A DNA stretch of 64,000 nucleotides from JAGPDF01 sp052035735 (GCA_052035735.1 JBPOHI010000065.1:1-64000); one strand, 5' to 3'; shown: positions 40,577 to 50,301, counted from the first letter of the stretch. The notes: generated by a model from the sequence alone, not told the origin. Made by a program: numbers and translations.

Positions 40577-41627
40577 TGGATCTCCACTTCAGCAGGTCCT
40601 TTCGCAGCTGCTCGGCCGCCTCCTTGGCCCGCTCTGGGTGTTCCTTCAGATCAAGGTAGACCTGGACGGGGTGGACGCATCGAACGCCATCGTGGTCGCT
40701 CGCCCCCTGAAACACACCCTCGTCGTTGGGAACGACAAGCCAGGTGTTCGCTCCGGGCTCGGCCTCGCGAAAGCCGAGTTGTTCCAGGAGCGGCGCCTCG
40801 GGATCGCTCGCGAGATAGATCGTCACGATTCGAAACCCCGCGAAACGGTCGAGGAGCCACGCCGCGGCAAGGCCGGTCGCGGCATACGGCTGGCGCTTCT
40901 TCGCAAGGATTTCAGTCACAGCGCGCAGCTGCGCTTCTGCGCTGCGCGCCGGGACGTGACCGCGGAGGATGCGGTGCTTGGTGAAACTGTAGCTCTCGCC
41001 CCAGGCGTCCAGGAGCAAGTTCGAATCGCGAGCCCGGATCCTTCCGTTCTCCTCTCGGACGATGAGTTCGTCGAACGCGAGCTTGGCGACGATCCGGCTG
41101 GTGAAGCCCTCGTCCATCTTCGTCGCCGTCGCGAGCTCTCGTTGGGTCAGCGGCTGGCCCGGGTGCATGAGCAGCCAGCGAGCGATGCGCGAGCTCTTGG
41201 GAGCAAAAGCGCTCGCCGGCCGGCCCGGTCCCTTGTAACGATTCGCCTGTCCTTCGATCTGCACGCGGAGGCCAGGGGCGACGAGGCGGGCGTTGCCGCT
41301 CAGGTCGAGCCAGCCGACATTCAAAACTTCGCAGCGCTCCCGACCTGCGGGTCCCATGAAGGGCACAGCCACCACGGGAATCGCGCGCTTGCCAACCTTA
41401 GGGGCTTGCTCTTGAGCCTGCCGTGCGGCGTCTGAAACGCGAGCGATGGTGCCCGAGCCCGTCCATTGGACAATGAAGGTGAAGCCGCCGAGCCCGACGA
41501 CTGCGTCGGCGTTGAGCGCCCCTCCCAGCTGACGTCGGATCTTGGCGTCATTCGGCGCGAGGCCGAGGAGCTCGGCCAGGCGTCGCGGAATCTGTTGGAG
41601 AGCTTGCTGCTCGCTGGGCGCCCGCAT
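40569..41627 (-). CDS. AbiEi-type antitoxin/regulator
   Basis: 352 residues. The central winged helix (WLLMHPGQPLTQRELATATK...SRIVAKLAFDELI) and a C-terminal AbiEi-like domain (LLDRFAGFRIVTIYLAS, VHPVQVYLDL) match type IV antitoxins, which bind operator inverted repeats and repress their own operon. It is longer than classic AbiEi (about 200-270) because of an N-terminal domain with VVGLGGFTFIVQWTGSG. ATG 41627 is almost at the predicted transcription start. It is coupled to the toxin by an 8-base overlap. Confidence 0.75.
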   Translation of the reverse strand: MRAPSEQQALQQIPRRLAELLGLAPNDAKIRRQLGGALNADAVVGLGGFTFIVQWTGSGTIARVSDAARQAQEQAPKVGKRAIPVVAVPFMGPAGRERCEVLNVGWLDLSGNARLVAPGLRVQIEGQANRYKGPGRPASAFAPKSSRIARWLLMHPGQPLTQRELATATKMDEGFTSRIVAKLAFDELIVREENGRIRARDSNLLLDAWGESYSFTKHRILRGHVPARSAEAQLRAVTEILAKKRQPYAATGLAAAWLLDRFAGFRIVTIYLASDPEAPLLEQLGFREAEPGANTWLVVPNDEGVFQGASDHDGVRCVHPVQVYLDLKEHPERAKEAAEQLRKDLLKWRSNA

Positions 41628-41634
41628 ACTTGTC

Positions 41635-41665
41635 TAAATACACTTACTTGACAGGCCTGTCAAGT
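41635..41665 (-). promoter_or_regulatory. Promoter with palindromic operator of the AbiE-type operon
   Basis: On the minus strand TTGACA (41663-41658) is separated by exactly 17 bases from TATTTA (41640-41635), a plausible -35/-10 pair. A perfect 20-base palindrome with half-site ACTTGACAGG (41646-41665) covers the -35. The predicted start point falls at or next to the ATG, so the transcript would be leaderless or nearly so. Autorepression by the AbiEi-like protein is inferred. Confidence 0.6.
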
Positions 41666-41870
41666 GCCCATGTTGAGTCCAACTGTCGAGGGCTCGAGGC
41701 TTACTCAGGGCGGGAAGCGAACCGGCGGAGGGAGCGGTCACCCTCTCGGTGCCGAGTTCGAACCGCACGGTTAGGGCGAGGCACAAGTCCTTTCGAGTCC
41801 ATTGGATGAGCTGTGCCCGTCACGAAACAAGCCGACGTAGCCCGCCATGCTGCAGGCAGAAGAAGCTTAG

Positions 41871-42002
41871 GGGAACTGCCTGAAGATACTGGAGTTAGAG
41901 AGCCTGGTAGCCCATACGGTGGCGAGTTCGAACCCAGCATGGGATTCGAACCGCATTTACGCTTGGCTCCATGAAGTCGCGGCGTTGAGGCAAGCGGCTT
42001 GA
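41871..42002 (+). pseudogene. Truncated ORF tail preceding repA copy 1
   Basis: Open from just after a TAG at 41868 to TGA 42000. The last codons encode SSN-x-x-WDSN...AWLHEVAALRQAA. The same protein end precedes the other two intact repA copies with mainly conservative or synonymous changes, so it was once coding. No good start is present here. It is probably the 3' end of a gene upstream of repA in the parent plasmid. Confidence 0.55.
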
Positions 42003-42128
42003 GAATCAGTAACTTCAAGCCATTCGCTTCAGTCGTTGCAAGCTCCACCGCTCCGAGTCCGTTTTTCGGCGCAGCAGGGGCTGTCCCTCTCCGACGACCG
42101 CCAAATCGTGGCGGAGTGGAGGGGCCGC

Positions 42129-43088
42129 ATGGCCTGGAAGCCCGCAACCCCGCAGCTCGAGTTGGTCCTTCCCGCAGCCTCGGCGTCACAGTTTCATCCA
42201 ACAGCTGTTGAGAAGCAGGACCGCCCGACGCGACGCTCGGGCAGCCTGATCCGGCAGGCGCTCTACCTCGACCAGGAGGACGCCTACGCTGCGGGCGAGG
42301 TGGGTTTCCTCGCCCGGGCGCTGGTCCAGGCGACCCTCCCGCACAGCGACCCGAAGACGAACGAGTTCGTCCGGCGCAACGGACACTTCACGCTCTCGAT
42401 CCTCGCGCCGAAGGACGTGGGGCTCCCGTTTGGCCGTTACCCTCGTCTGGTCCTGGCCTACCTGACGACGGAGGCCGTGCGGCGCAAGAGCCCCGACATC
42501 GAGCTCGGCAGCCACTTCTCCCACTTCTGCGCCGCTCTCGGAATTCCGCCCACCACCGGGCCTCGCGGGTCCCTACCGATGCTCCGGGACCAGCTCCAGC
42601 GGCTGTTTGCCTCGACCTTCCAGTGCATCTTCCACGACGAGAGTCAGGGTCGCCACGCCGGTGACGGCTTCCTGATCGCCGAGAAGCGGGAGCTCTGGTG
42701 GGATCCCCGGCCGGGGAAGGGCGAGGCGGCTTGGGGTTCGCACGTCCTGCTCTCGGACCGGTTCTTCCGAGAGGCGACCGAGGCACCGGTCCCGCTCGAC
42801 CTGCGAGTCCTGCGCGCCCTCCGGTCGCCGTTCGAGATCGACATCTATGTCTGGCTGACCTGGCGCTTTTTCAAGCTCCGGCGGCCGGTCATCATCCCGT
42901 GGGCCTCGCTCGCGCTCCAGTTCGGGTCGCGGTACTCCAATCCCCGCCATTTCAAGAAGCGGTTCCTCGGCTACCTGCGAAGCGTCATCGACTACTACCC
43001 GGAGGTGAGGCTCGAGAGCTCGGTGGCAGGGCTGCTGCTCAAGCCCTCACCCACGCACATCCCGCGGCGTCCGGCGGCTTTGGTGTGA
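42129..43088 (+). CDS. repA: Plasmid replication initiator RepA, copy 1
   Basis: 319 residues of the plasmid-encoded RepA family (PF04796). Diagnostic stretches are FTLSILAPKDVGLPFGRYPR, LVLAYLTTEAVRRKSPDIE, LRDQLQRLFASTFQ, RELWWDPRPGKGE, VLLSDRFFREATEAPVPLDL and FEIDIYVWLTWRFF, which build the winged-helix iteron-binding initiator. GGAGGGG five bases before ATG 42129. Core identity to copies 2 and 3 exceeds about 90% by eye. An iteron copy lies within codons 19-24. Whether it still drives replication is unknown. Confidence 0.88.
   Translation: MAWKPATPQLELVLPAASASQFHPTAVEKQDRPTRRSGSLIRQALYLDQEDAYAAGEVGFLARALVQATLPHSDPKTNEFVRRNGHFTLSILAPKDVGLPFGRYPRLVLAYLTTEAVRRKSPDIELGSHFSHFCAALGIPPTTGPRGSLPMLRDQLQRLFASTFQCIFHDESQGRHAGDGFLIAEKRELWWDPRPGKGEAAWGSHVLLSDRFFREATEAPVPLDLRVLRALRSPFEIDIYVWLTWRFFKLRRPVIIPWASLALQFGSRYSNPRHFKKRFLGYLRSVIDYYPEVRLESSVAGLLLKPSPTHIPRRPAALV
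42184..42198 (-). repeat. Iteron inside repA copy 1
   Basis: The minus strand reads GATGAAACTGTGACG, a full match to the iteron core at 60.7-60.9 kb. It is directly followed on the plus strand by a perfect 12-base palindrome CAACAGCTGTTG (42199-42210). Confidence 0.8.
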
Positions 43089-43121
43089 TCGGCGCGGGTA
43101 TGGCGAGGGCGCGGGCTTCAC

Positions 43122-43138
43122 CGGACAAAGCTTGTCCG
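43122..43138. repeat. Short inverted repeat after repA copy 1
   Basis: CGGACAA and TTGTCCG arms around AGC, 34 bases after the repA stop. It could be a weak hairpin or an operator for the following gene; no T-tract. Confidence 0.25.
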
Positions 43139-43276
43139 AGTCAAGAAGAAGGCGTCTTGGCTTCCTGCTGAAGACCGGCTGGGGTGCCGACTCACTCGCG
43201 GTCATGGCCGACGTGCCTGAGGTCAGTCCTAGGGCTCACAGCAAGCGCGGCTAGTTCCTGCTATAGGTCAGAAGCG

Positions 43277-44221
43277 ATGCGGGAGAAACGAACGAGAAGC
43301 ACGAGCCCCAGCCCAGCTTGTCGAGCAAGCACAGCGTTGATGGTGCTTTACCTCTCGTCCTGGGGTTTCATCTTCAGCGCTTGTAGCGGCCCTCGAGACC
43401 TTCCTGCACCTGGCGCCCCAGTGCAAATCTACAGCTTGCGCGCGGGGACCCTTCGCGCCATCTCGTTGTCTCCGAACGCAGAGCTTCTCCTTGTTCGAAT
43501 GGCTTCAACGAATTCTGGAATCGGCTTCTCCCTGATTAGAACAACTACAGGGGAGGTGATGCAGATACAAGTTGACCCAACTGCACAGACAATTGAGCTG
43601 CAATCGCTGACGCCTTCGGAACGACCCATGCGATGGGCGGCGGACTCATCGAGAGCCTATGTCCCTTTCGGCACCGCGACATCGGGCAGCCACAGCGAAC
43701 TCGACGTGACCTCTGCCGGAGTTTCTACCGAACGAGGATCCAAGGATGTCTCGTGGCTAGAAATCGGCGTGGAACCTCAGCCCCGCATTTTTCAGTTGCT
43801 GGTAGCGCCTCCCGTTGCTTTGGCAACCAATGAGGCCCGAGATTACTTGGATCCGAAGATCTCGATTCGCCCAGTCGGCCTATTCGGCATTGAACTGGCT
43901 GACGCGAAGTTGGGTACACCGTTCGCCCGTCTCACCTACTTTGGCGTCCGCAAGCTCTCTGCTAGGCATGTCTCGGGCCCGTCTCGGAGGGACGTTGTGG
44001 GAATCATTGTTGGCGGTGAGCGCCTGTTTGCCTGGGGCCCACGCGCCCGTGTCGTTTGGCTAGACGGGAGACATAAGCCTCTGGAATTGTCGGGCGATGT
44101 CTTCCCCCCCCTCGTTTGGCACCCACTCCTCCCAGACGTTTTCGCAATTGCACGGAATCGCGCCGGAACGTTGGAAATCCGGCGTTGGAAATATGAAAGG
44201 GGTTGCCCCATCCTCTGTTGA
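43277..44221 (+). pseudogene. 5' part of a lipoprotein gene cut by IS256
   Basis: Open frame of 314 codons starting with a lipoprotein signal (LYLSSWGFIFSACSG) and continuing as a beta-strand-rich protein (LRAISLSPNAELLLVRMAS, VWHPLLPDVFAIARNRAGTL). It reads into the inverted repeat of the IS at about 44,193 and stops there, so the last residues are IS-derived. The 3' part, in frame and without a start, resumes after the IS at about 45.65 kb and carries the DGFE tail. G+C is visibly lower than in the left half of the window. Function unknown; the WD40/TolB-like strand pattern is only suggestive. Confidence 0.65.
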
Positions 44222-45656
44222 ATTTCGCGTTATAGCGGCGGCCAGTTGAAACACTATGCAGCCTCAGAGTTGCGGTCAATGAGCGCGGCGGACCGATCGG
44301 CAAGGGCTTGAAGCAGCTTCGGGAGCTCACGATAGCCCTTGATGCGGCGGAAGCGCTTCGCGGCTTCGTTCAGCCCGACGGCAGTCCAGCGTCTTGCCAT
44401 GTCACCGCCACGCCACCGCTTCACGTTTCGAGTCACGCGCCGCAGGGTGCCCATGGTGTTCTCGATGGCGTTCGTCGACGAGAGGCTTCGGCGAAGGGTG
44501 TCGGAGAGTTTCAGCGAGACGACCGTGAGCGTCTCCTCGAGCCCTTCGCGCAGGCTAGATGCAGCCCCATCGTGGCCTTCGCCTTCCAGCCACGAGACCA
44601 GGCTCTTCAAGCGCTTCCGCGAAAGCGCGACGTTGTCTCCGCTGTAGGCCTCCGCCAAGAGGCGAGAGACGTTGCCGTGAGCCTTCTTCGGAAGGTGCCC
44701 CAGCACGTTCCTGCGCTTGTGAATCTGACAGCGCTGGATCACGCCCCGTTCACCGAAGACGTCCTGGATCGCCTTGCGCAGACCCTTGCCACCGTCGATC
44801 ACCCAGAGAATGGGGCCCGTAATCGCGAGCCCTCGATCGAAGAGACTCTGCAAGAGCGCCGTGCAGACTGTCGCGTTCTCGGTCGAGCCCTGCCACAAGC
44901 CAAGCGGCTTCTTTGCGCCTTCTGTCGTGATCCCGAGCGCCACCACGACCGTTCCATCGCCGATGGCAATGCCGTCGATCATCAGTGCCGCGAGTTTGAT
45001 CTCATCGAGGCGCTCAACGAGCTGAGCCTTCATCGTCGCTCGCATCCGGACCTGCAGGTGGCGCGCTGCCGAGCTCTTGCTCGTGCCTCGACTCTGTGCC
45101 TTGGGCTCGACCGGCTCCAGGCTCGATCCGTAGCCACGCGTCGAAACGCCCAAGAGGATCTGCTGCAGAACTCGTTCTGGAAGTGCGTCCGACTGGCGAA
45201 ACGCCTCGATCGCACCCAGGCGCGCTTCACCGCATCCCTTGCGACGGATGCGAGGGCGATCGATCTGCACGCGACGGCCCCCAAGCGGCAGCTGCGTCTT
45301 CGTCGAGCCCCAGCGAAGATGCGTTCGCTCCGGTTGATGCTTGCCTTTCACTCCAGTCAGCTTCTCAGCCTCGCTCTCGAAAAGCTCGGTCAACGCCTTC
45401 ATCCCGACCTCGTGCACCCACTGCAGCAGCTCGACCTTGGTCTCAGCCATGCCCGCGATCAGCGGCACCAACGCCCGAAACACTCCCTGCCCTTGCTTCA
45501 CCGGGTCTTTCTCTGCTTTCCTTCGCATCGGCGGCTCCTTTTCCCCGAAGGGAACGGTTGCTTGACACAGTCATTCTCTGACTGGACAAGGGGCCGCCGC
45601 TACTTCACGTCAAATTCAACAGAGTTCGGGACATTGCCTTTTTCAGCTGCTGGACC
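44193..45656 (-). mobile_element. IS256-family insertion sequence
   Basis: Boundaries are approximate. Imperfect terminal inverted repeats share CTCTGTTGAATTT (44213-44225, complement 45612-45624) and TAGCGGCGGCC (44233-44243, complement 45592-45602), with weaker outer matches (AAAGG, TG, CCC). It encloses a single transposase gene. No 8-9 base target duplication is obvious, so the exact ends or the insertion history remain uncertain. It interrupts a lipoprotein gene. Confidence 0.8.
44254..45528 (-). CDS. IS256-family (mutator) transposase
   Basis: 424 residues, full length for the family. DDE acids are recognisable in LAALMIDGI, LWVIDGGKGL and SSTNAIENTMGTLRR. The family signature QRCQIHKRRNVLGHLP is present. 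AAAAGGAG upstream of ATG 45528. It catalyses cut-and-copy transposition of the surrounding element and appears intact. Confidence 0.95.
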   Translation of the reverse strand: MRRKAEKDPVKQGQGVFRALVPLIAGMAETKVELLQWVHEVGMKALTELFESEAEKLTGVKGKHQPERTHLRWGSTKTQLPLGGRRVQIDRPRIRRKGCGEARLGAIEAFRQSDALPERVLQQILLGVSTRGYGSSLEPVEPKAQSRGTSKSSAARHLQVRMRATMKAQLVERLDEIKLAALMIDGIAIGDGTVVVALGITTEGAKKPLGLWQGSTENATVCTALLQSLFDRGLAITGPILWVIDGGKGLRKAIQDVFGERGVIQRCQIHKRRNVLGHLPKKAHGNVSRLLAEAYSGDNVALSRKRLKSLVSWLEGEGHDGAASSLREGLEETLTVVSLKLSDTLRRSLSSTNAIENTMGTLRRVTRNVKRWRGGDMARRWTAVGLNEAAKRFRRIKGYRELPKLLQALADRSAALIDRNSEAA

Positions 45657-46369
45657 TGCCGAGCGCGAACGCTGTTTGGTCGAATTTCCCCGCTGGCTCC
45701 CTCATCGCCTCGGCGGCCCCGCTTCCGGTATCAAAGCAAGCTGATACCGCCCAGGCGCCGACCGGAGACGCGATCAGTATTACTTCTCCGGCGCCATCGA
45801 CTCAGGTCGAGCCCGGCGCAACGATCCACGTCGTCGTCGAGCCGTCACTTGGGCTCACACTGACCGACCTGGTTGTCGTCGGACCTGGCGCGACGATGCG
45901 GATTGGCTCCCCGCCCTGGGAAGTCGACCTCCCGATTCCGGCGACTCAGCTTGGGCTGTTTTCGATTCAAGCCTCTGCCAAGACCTCGGGGGGGGGGTTC
46001 CTTTTCTCTCAGGCGGTTTCACTCGAAGCTCTACCGGCGGCGACTATTCAGAACCTGAGGCTCGCGCCAGATCCGGCCATCGTCCTTGGTGTAGGAGGTC
46101 GAGCGCAATTGATTCTCTATGCAAGCTACAGTGACGGAGTCGAACGGAAGGTAGATCCCGCGGTGGCGGCCTGGTCCTCCAGTTCAAGTGCAACAATCGC
46201 AGTCAATTCTCTCGGTGTCCTCGAATCCCATGCCTTAGGGAACGCCACGATTTCCGCAACGATAGCGCCACACTCGGATGGCGTTCTGGCGACCGCAGTT
46301 CGATTCGTGCTTTTCGAGGACGGTTTCGAGACCGCCGACGATTCGCGCTGGAGTGCCATCGTGAACTAG
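45657..46369 (+). pseudogene. 3' part of the IS-split lipoprotein gene
   Basis: An open frame enters from the IS without a start codon and runs to 46369 (LPSANAVWSNFPAGSLIAS…, PSTQVEPGATIHVVVEPSL, then a BIG2-like Ig segment LILYASYSDGVERKVDPAV). It ends VLFEDGFETADDSRWSAIVN, the shared C-terminal tail. Base composition matches the 5' part at 43.3-44.2 kb. An internal ATG at 45896 could restart translation but would lack a signal peptide. Confidence 0.65.
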
Positions 46370-46594
46370 AGCTCGAAAGAACGTGGCGCCCGGAGTTCGG
46401 TCGCACCGCGCCTCCGAGTCTCCGGGGTTAGGTGAGCGTGACTTCTCGGCACACCCGTCTTGCGACCTGAAATGAGGTCAGTCTTTGCTTCGAGCGAAGG
46501 GCGAAGTCAGAGAGCCAGATGAGAAGTGATTTGTGTGTGGGCGCGGCCGGGGTGAACAGGTCCGCAGAAGACGGAACTTACTGAATCGATGTAA

Positions 46595-46702
46595 CTTAAT
46601 GTCCTGGTAGCCCTTACGCATCCGAGTTCGAACACTCTAGGAGATTCGAACACCCTCTGGTCCTGGCTCAGGGAAGTCGCGGAGCTGCGCCAGGCGGCGT
46701 GA
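46595..46702 (+). pseudogene. Truncated ORF tail preceding repA copy 2
   Basis: Same protein end as before copies 1 and 3 (SSN…DSNTLWSWLREVAELRQAA), here with an in-frame TAA at 46592 showing that the upstream part is lost. The stop lies 124 bases before the repA start, nearly the same spacing as in the other copies. Confidence 0.55.
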
Positions 46703-46826
46703 GGTAACTCGCTCATGGCACTGGTCTTCTTCTCCGCGCGCGGTTCGTGGCGCCGCCCATAGGGCGGTGTTCGGAGCCGCGCTCCTCACGGCAGACGCTG
46801 CGTGAGCAGCGGAGCGGAGGTGCAGG

Positions 46827-47783
46827 ATGGCCTGGAAGCCGGCAACGCCGCAGCTCGAGCTGGTGCTCCCTGGAGCGCCAGCGTCACAGTTTCATCCAAC
46901 AGCTGTTGAGCGGCCGAGCCGCCCGGCGCGACGCTCTGGCAGCCTGATCCGGCAGGCGCTCTACCTCGACCAGGAGGACGCCTACGCGGCCGGAGAGGTC
47001 GGCTTCCTGGCCCGGGCGCTGGTCCAGGCGACCCTTCCCCACAGCGACCCCAAGACCAACGAGTTCGTCCGGCGAAATGGACACTTCACGCTGTCCATCC
47101 TTGCCCCGAAGGATGTCGGGCTGCCGTACGGCCGGTATCCACGCCTGGTCCTCGCCTACCTCACGACCGAGGCGGTGCGCCGCAAGAGCCCGGACATAGA
47201 GCTCGGCAGCCACTTCTCGCACTTCTGCGCTGCCCTCGGGATCCCGCCGACCACGGGACCCCGTGGGTCCTTGCCGCAGCTCCGCGATCAACTCCAGCGT
47301 CTCTTCGCCTCGACCTTCCAGTGCATCTTCCACGACGAGAGTCAAGGCCGACACGCCGGCGACGGCTTCCTGATCGCCGAGAAGCGGGAGCTCTGGTGGG
47401 ACCCTCGTCCAGGGAAGGGCGAGGCAGCTTGGGGCTCGCATGTCCTGCTCTCGGACCGCTTCTTCCGGGAGGCGACCGAGGCGCCCGTCCCGCTCGACCT
47501 CCGGGTGCTCCGCGCCCTGCGGTCGCCGTTCGAGATCGACATCTACGTCTGGCTGACCTGGCGGTTCTTCCGGCTCCGGCGGCCGGTCACGATCCCCTGG
47601 GCCTCGCTGGCGCTCCAGTTCGGGTCCAGGTACACGAACCCACGGCACTTCAAGAAGCGGTTTCTCGGCTACCTGCGGAGTGTCATCGACTACTACCCGG
47701 AGGTGAGGCTCGAGAGCTCGGCTGCGGGCCTAGTACTCAAGCCCTCCCCAACGCACGTCCAGCACCGACCTCGGAAGCGTTGA
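46827..47783 (+). CDS. repA: Plasmid replication initiator RepA, copy 2
   Basis: 318 residues, PF04796 family. Nearly identical to copies 1 and 3 through residue 300, with a divergent last 15 residues (THVQHRPRKR). Substitutions include PYGRYPR for PFGRYPR and SLPQLRDQ for SLPMLRDQ. GGAGG six bases before ATG 46827. Most nucleotide differences from copy 1 are synonymous, which indicates purifying selection since duplication. The in-gene iteron is unchanged. Confidence 0.88.
   Translation: MAWKPATPQLELVLPGAPASQFHPTAVERPSRPARRSGSLIRQALYLDQEDAYAAGEVGFLARALVQATLPHSDPKTNEFVRRNGHFTLSILAPKDVGLPYGRYPRLVLAYLTTEAVRRKSPDIELGSHFSHFCAALGIPPTTGPRGSLPQLRDQLQRLFASTFQCIFHDESQGRHAGDGFLIAEKRELWWDPRPGKGEAAWGSHVLLSDRFFREATEAPVPLDLRVLRALRSPFEIDIYVWLTWRFFRLRRPVTIPWASLALQFGSRYTNPRHFKKRFLGYLRSVIDYYPEVRLESSAAGLVLKPSPTHVQHRPRKR
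46882..46896 (-). repeat. Iteron inside repA copy 2
   Basis: The minus strand reads GATGAAACTGTGACG, a full match to the iteron core, again followed by the palindrome CAACAGCTGTTG. Confidence 0.8.
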
Positions 47784-48178
47784 GCTGCCGGTGCGCGTTC
47801 GGCGCTGAGGCGAAATCGACCGTGGGCTGACCATCGCGCGCTGCCGAAGCCGCCTCTCCGAAGACACGGATTCCATCGGAATAAGGGGATTTCCTCGCAG
47901 TCGCTCTTCTCGACCAGTTGGGCGAGCATCGGCTCTTCCTACCGGATGAGCTTGACGATTTTCGCGGTAGTCGCCGGATTCCGAACCATAGGTTCTCGGC
48001 TCGACTGCGCGTTTCTCCTCGTTCGATTCGAGGAACCTCGGCGGTTCTTCCGCCTGCAGGCTCCGGAGTCTCCAAGAATCGGATGGCACATGTTCAGGCG
48101 AGCGCCCGGCGGCCGTTTGCACTAACATAACCTGAGCCCCAAGAGCTACGAACTCTACATTGAGGCACTCCTACTGCT
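47784..48178. other. Intergenic, no gene seen
   Basis: 395 bases between repA copy 2 and the membrane protein gene. Only short frames without coding character. The last 60 bases are relatively AT-rich and may hold the promoter of the next gene, but no clear -35/-10 pair was found. Confidence 0.4.
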
Positions 48179-50143
48179 ATGACAATGGGCGATCCTGTTG
48201 AGGTGGAGCAGCAGCAATCGACGGCCCAAGAAACGTCCGTCACGACTCATCTAGCGACCAGTCGTTCCTCTAGACTCTGGAGATCTCGGGGGGCGTTCGT
48301 GTTCGGCGCTTCGTTTCTGCTCTTCGTGGCAAACGGGCGAGTAGCGCCTTCAGGAGACAACCTAGGTACTAGGGCGTTGGCGGTATCCCTTGCGAGGGAG
48401 GGGACCTTCGATCTCTCCGGGGTACTCGCAAGTGGGTCTTCCAACTACTCAACCGTCGAAGTGTCTGGAAAACTGCGAAACAGCTTTCCACAGGGTACTG
48501 CGATAGTCGCCGCTCCGATCTATTTCGTTTCTGCGTTGGCTTCCGGGATCCCGCCTCAACGGCAGGCCGCAGATGCGAGCCTCGAACGGCTGGCGGCAGC
48601 GTTGATCACCGCCCTCGCTGTTGCAATCTTCTATTCCGCAATGACAGCAAGGTTTCCGGCGCAAACGGCCCTTCTGGCTTCGATTCTCCTAGCCGCCGCA
48701 ACTCCAGCCCTTACAACGATGAGTCAGGGACTCTGGTCGCACACCGGCGAATTCCTCTTCCTCGCGATTGCTATTCGAGCTGCAATTGTCGAGTCTAGCC
48801 AAGTGCCCGCTGCAGTGCTCTCTGGCGTGGCCGCGGGCCTCGCCATCTTCTGTCGACCCACGGCAATCTTACTTGCTTGCTTGCCCCTCGCTTGGATTAC
48901 CGGTGTCCGGCGACGCTCACTCTACTTCGCAGCTGTAGCCGCGGGGGTTTTAGTCTTGGTCGTTTCGAATCAGGTGATGTTCGGAAGCTCGCTTGGTCAA
49001 TATGGAGTCCTGAGCGAAGGTAAGTTTGGGCTTGAACTTTCGAGCTTGGCCTCGGGAATGCTTGGGGTTCTAGCAAGTCCGAGTCGTGGACTCCTCTTCT
49101 TCTTTCCAGTGTTGGTGTTTGGAACCGTCGCCGCGATCTTCCACCGAGGCAGCGAGAGAAGAGTGGCTCTGCACGTTGTTGTCGCAGCTCTCGCGGTCGT
49201 TGGCCTCGTTTCCCTCTATGAAAATTGGTGGGGGGGACACTCAGTGGGTCCGCGGCTCCTGGCAGAACTATCCTTGCCGGCTGCAATCCTCTTCGCGATC
49301 TCCTGGGATGCGAATCCATGCCGGCTCCTTCGCGTGTCGTTGGCGGCCTTGGTGGTGTACCAACTGCTCGTGTTTGGAGTTCTGCATTTCTCGCCGCGCC
49401 CTTCGGAATGGAGCCTTGATGTCGCCGTGGACGCCAATCCGAGCGTATTGTGGAGCATTCGCGACAGCCAAGTTATTTCGGCGATAACACCTGGATGGCG
49501 ATACAGGGAATTGGGCAGGTACTTCGATGCAGAGAGGCTTGCGTCAGCGGCGGGAGACTTTCAGTGGCGCCCCGTAGATCTCAGCGAAGCGGCCAACGCT
49601 CGCTACAACTCGGATCCTTCCTGCATCTGGGACTCGGTCTCCAGAGCGCTTTGTCTCGAGCGTCTGGGTACTCAGCCGCCTCCGGCGTTCACGCACCTCA
49701 AGATCCTTCCTGTGGAATCCCAGAACATGGTCCGAGTCTGTCGGGGTGAAACTTCTCGCGCGATCGAAGTCGGAGGAGAAATCGCGAGGAAGGTCGACAC
49801 GCTGATTCAATGGCGTGGCCCTGTAAGTGAGGAGCAGAAGGCCTCGCCGGCGGGCTACATCATTGTTGAGTTCGGCAGTGAGAAGGTCGAGTATCTCCCG
49901 CTGAGACTTGGTCGTGAGATATTCCTCAGGGAACAGTTGAACTCAACTTTGAGCTCGCCGGATGGACCTTTCTACGCCGGAGGGGTATCCGCACCGGACG
50001 CGCTTCAACGGCAGAGATTCACACTTCCCGGAAAGAACCGTGTCGTCACGCGCCTGTCGATTGACGTTCCGCGGGACGCACCAGACGGATGTCTCTATCT
50101 TCTCGCCGCGTCCTTGGGAAGGATCCGAGAGTCGGGAGCGTGA
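48179..50143 (+). CDS. Polytopic membrane protein, GT-C/PMT-like
   Basis: 654 residues with about ten hydrophobic helices in residues 40-400 and a soluble C-terminal domain of about 240 residues. The early GDNLGTRALAVSLAREG loop, LWSHTGEFLFL, GLAIFCRPTAILLACLP and YENWWGGHSVGPRLLAELSLP match the pattern of GT39/ArnT-like lipid-linked glycosyltransferase homologues found in surface-polysaccharide loci. The acceptor is unknown and the usual first-loop double acid is not obvious. G+C is lower than the chromosomal part. It is the first cargo gene after repA copy 2. Confidence 0.6.
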   Translation: MTMGDPVEVEQQQSTAQETSVTTHLATSRSSRLWRSRGAFVFGASFLLFVANGRVAPSGDNLGTRALAVSLAREGTFDLSGVLASGSSNYSTVEVSGKLRNSFPQGTAIVAAPIYFVSALASGIPPQRQAADASLERLAAALITALAVAIFYSAMTARFPAQTALLASILLAAATPALTTMSQGLWSHTGEFLFLAIAIRAAIVESSQVPAAVLSGVAAGLAIFCRPTAILLACLPLAWITGVRRRSLYFAAVAAGVLVLVVSNQVMFGSSLGQYGVLSEGKFGLELSSLASGMLGVLASPSRGLLFFFPVLVFGTVAAIFHRGSERRVALHVVVAALAVVGLVSLYENWWGGHSVGPRLLAELSLPAAILFAISWDANPCRLLRVSLAALVVYQLLVFGVLHFSPRPSEWSLDVAVDANPSVLWSIRDSQVISAITPGWRYRELGRYFDAERLASAAGDFQWRPVDLSEAANARYNSDPSCIWDSVSRALCLERLGTQPPPAFTHLKILPVESQNMVRVCRGETSRAIEVGGEIARKVDTLIQWRGPVSEEQKASPAGYIIVEFGSEKVEYLPLRLGREIFLREQLNSTLSSPDGPFYAGGVSAPDALQRQRFTLPGKNRVVTRLSIDVPRDAPDGCLYLLAASLGRIRESGA

Positions 50144-50301
50144 TGGGGGGCGCGGGCCGAGATTCTCTCAGCCCGCGTCCACGCGCTTCGCGCGCGAGCT
50201 CCAACTCTGAGTCGCCAGACCCCTCCCTAGACTTGCTCTCTAGAGCTCAGAGCTATGGGCACGTATAGCAGGTCGGCGTAGTTTGGCAGTCAACGAGATA
50301 G

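Noticed and set aside
44193..45656. Exact IS ends and target duplication
   Set aside because: Several 5-base matches (for example TTGCC) occur at both sides, but none gives a consistent 8-9 base duplication, so none is reported.
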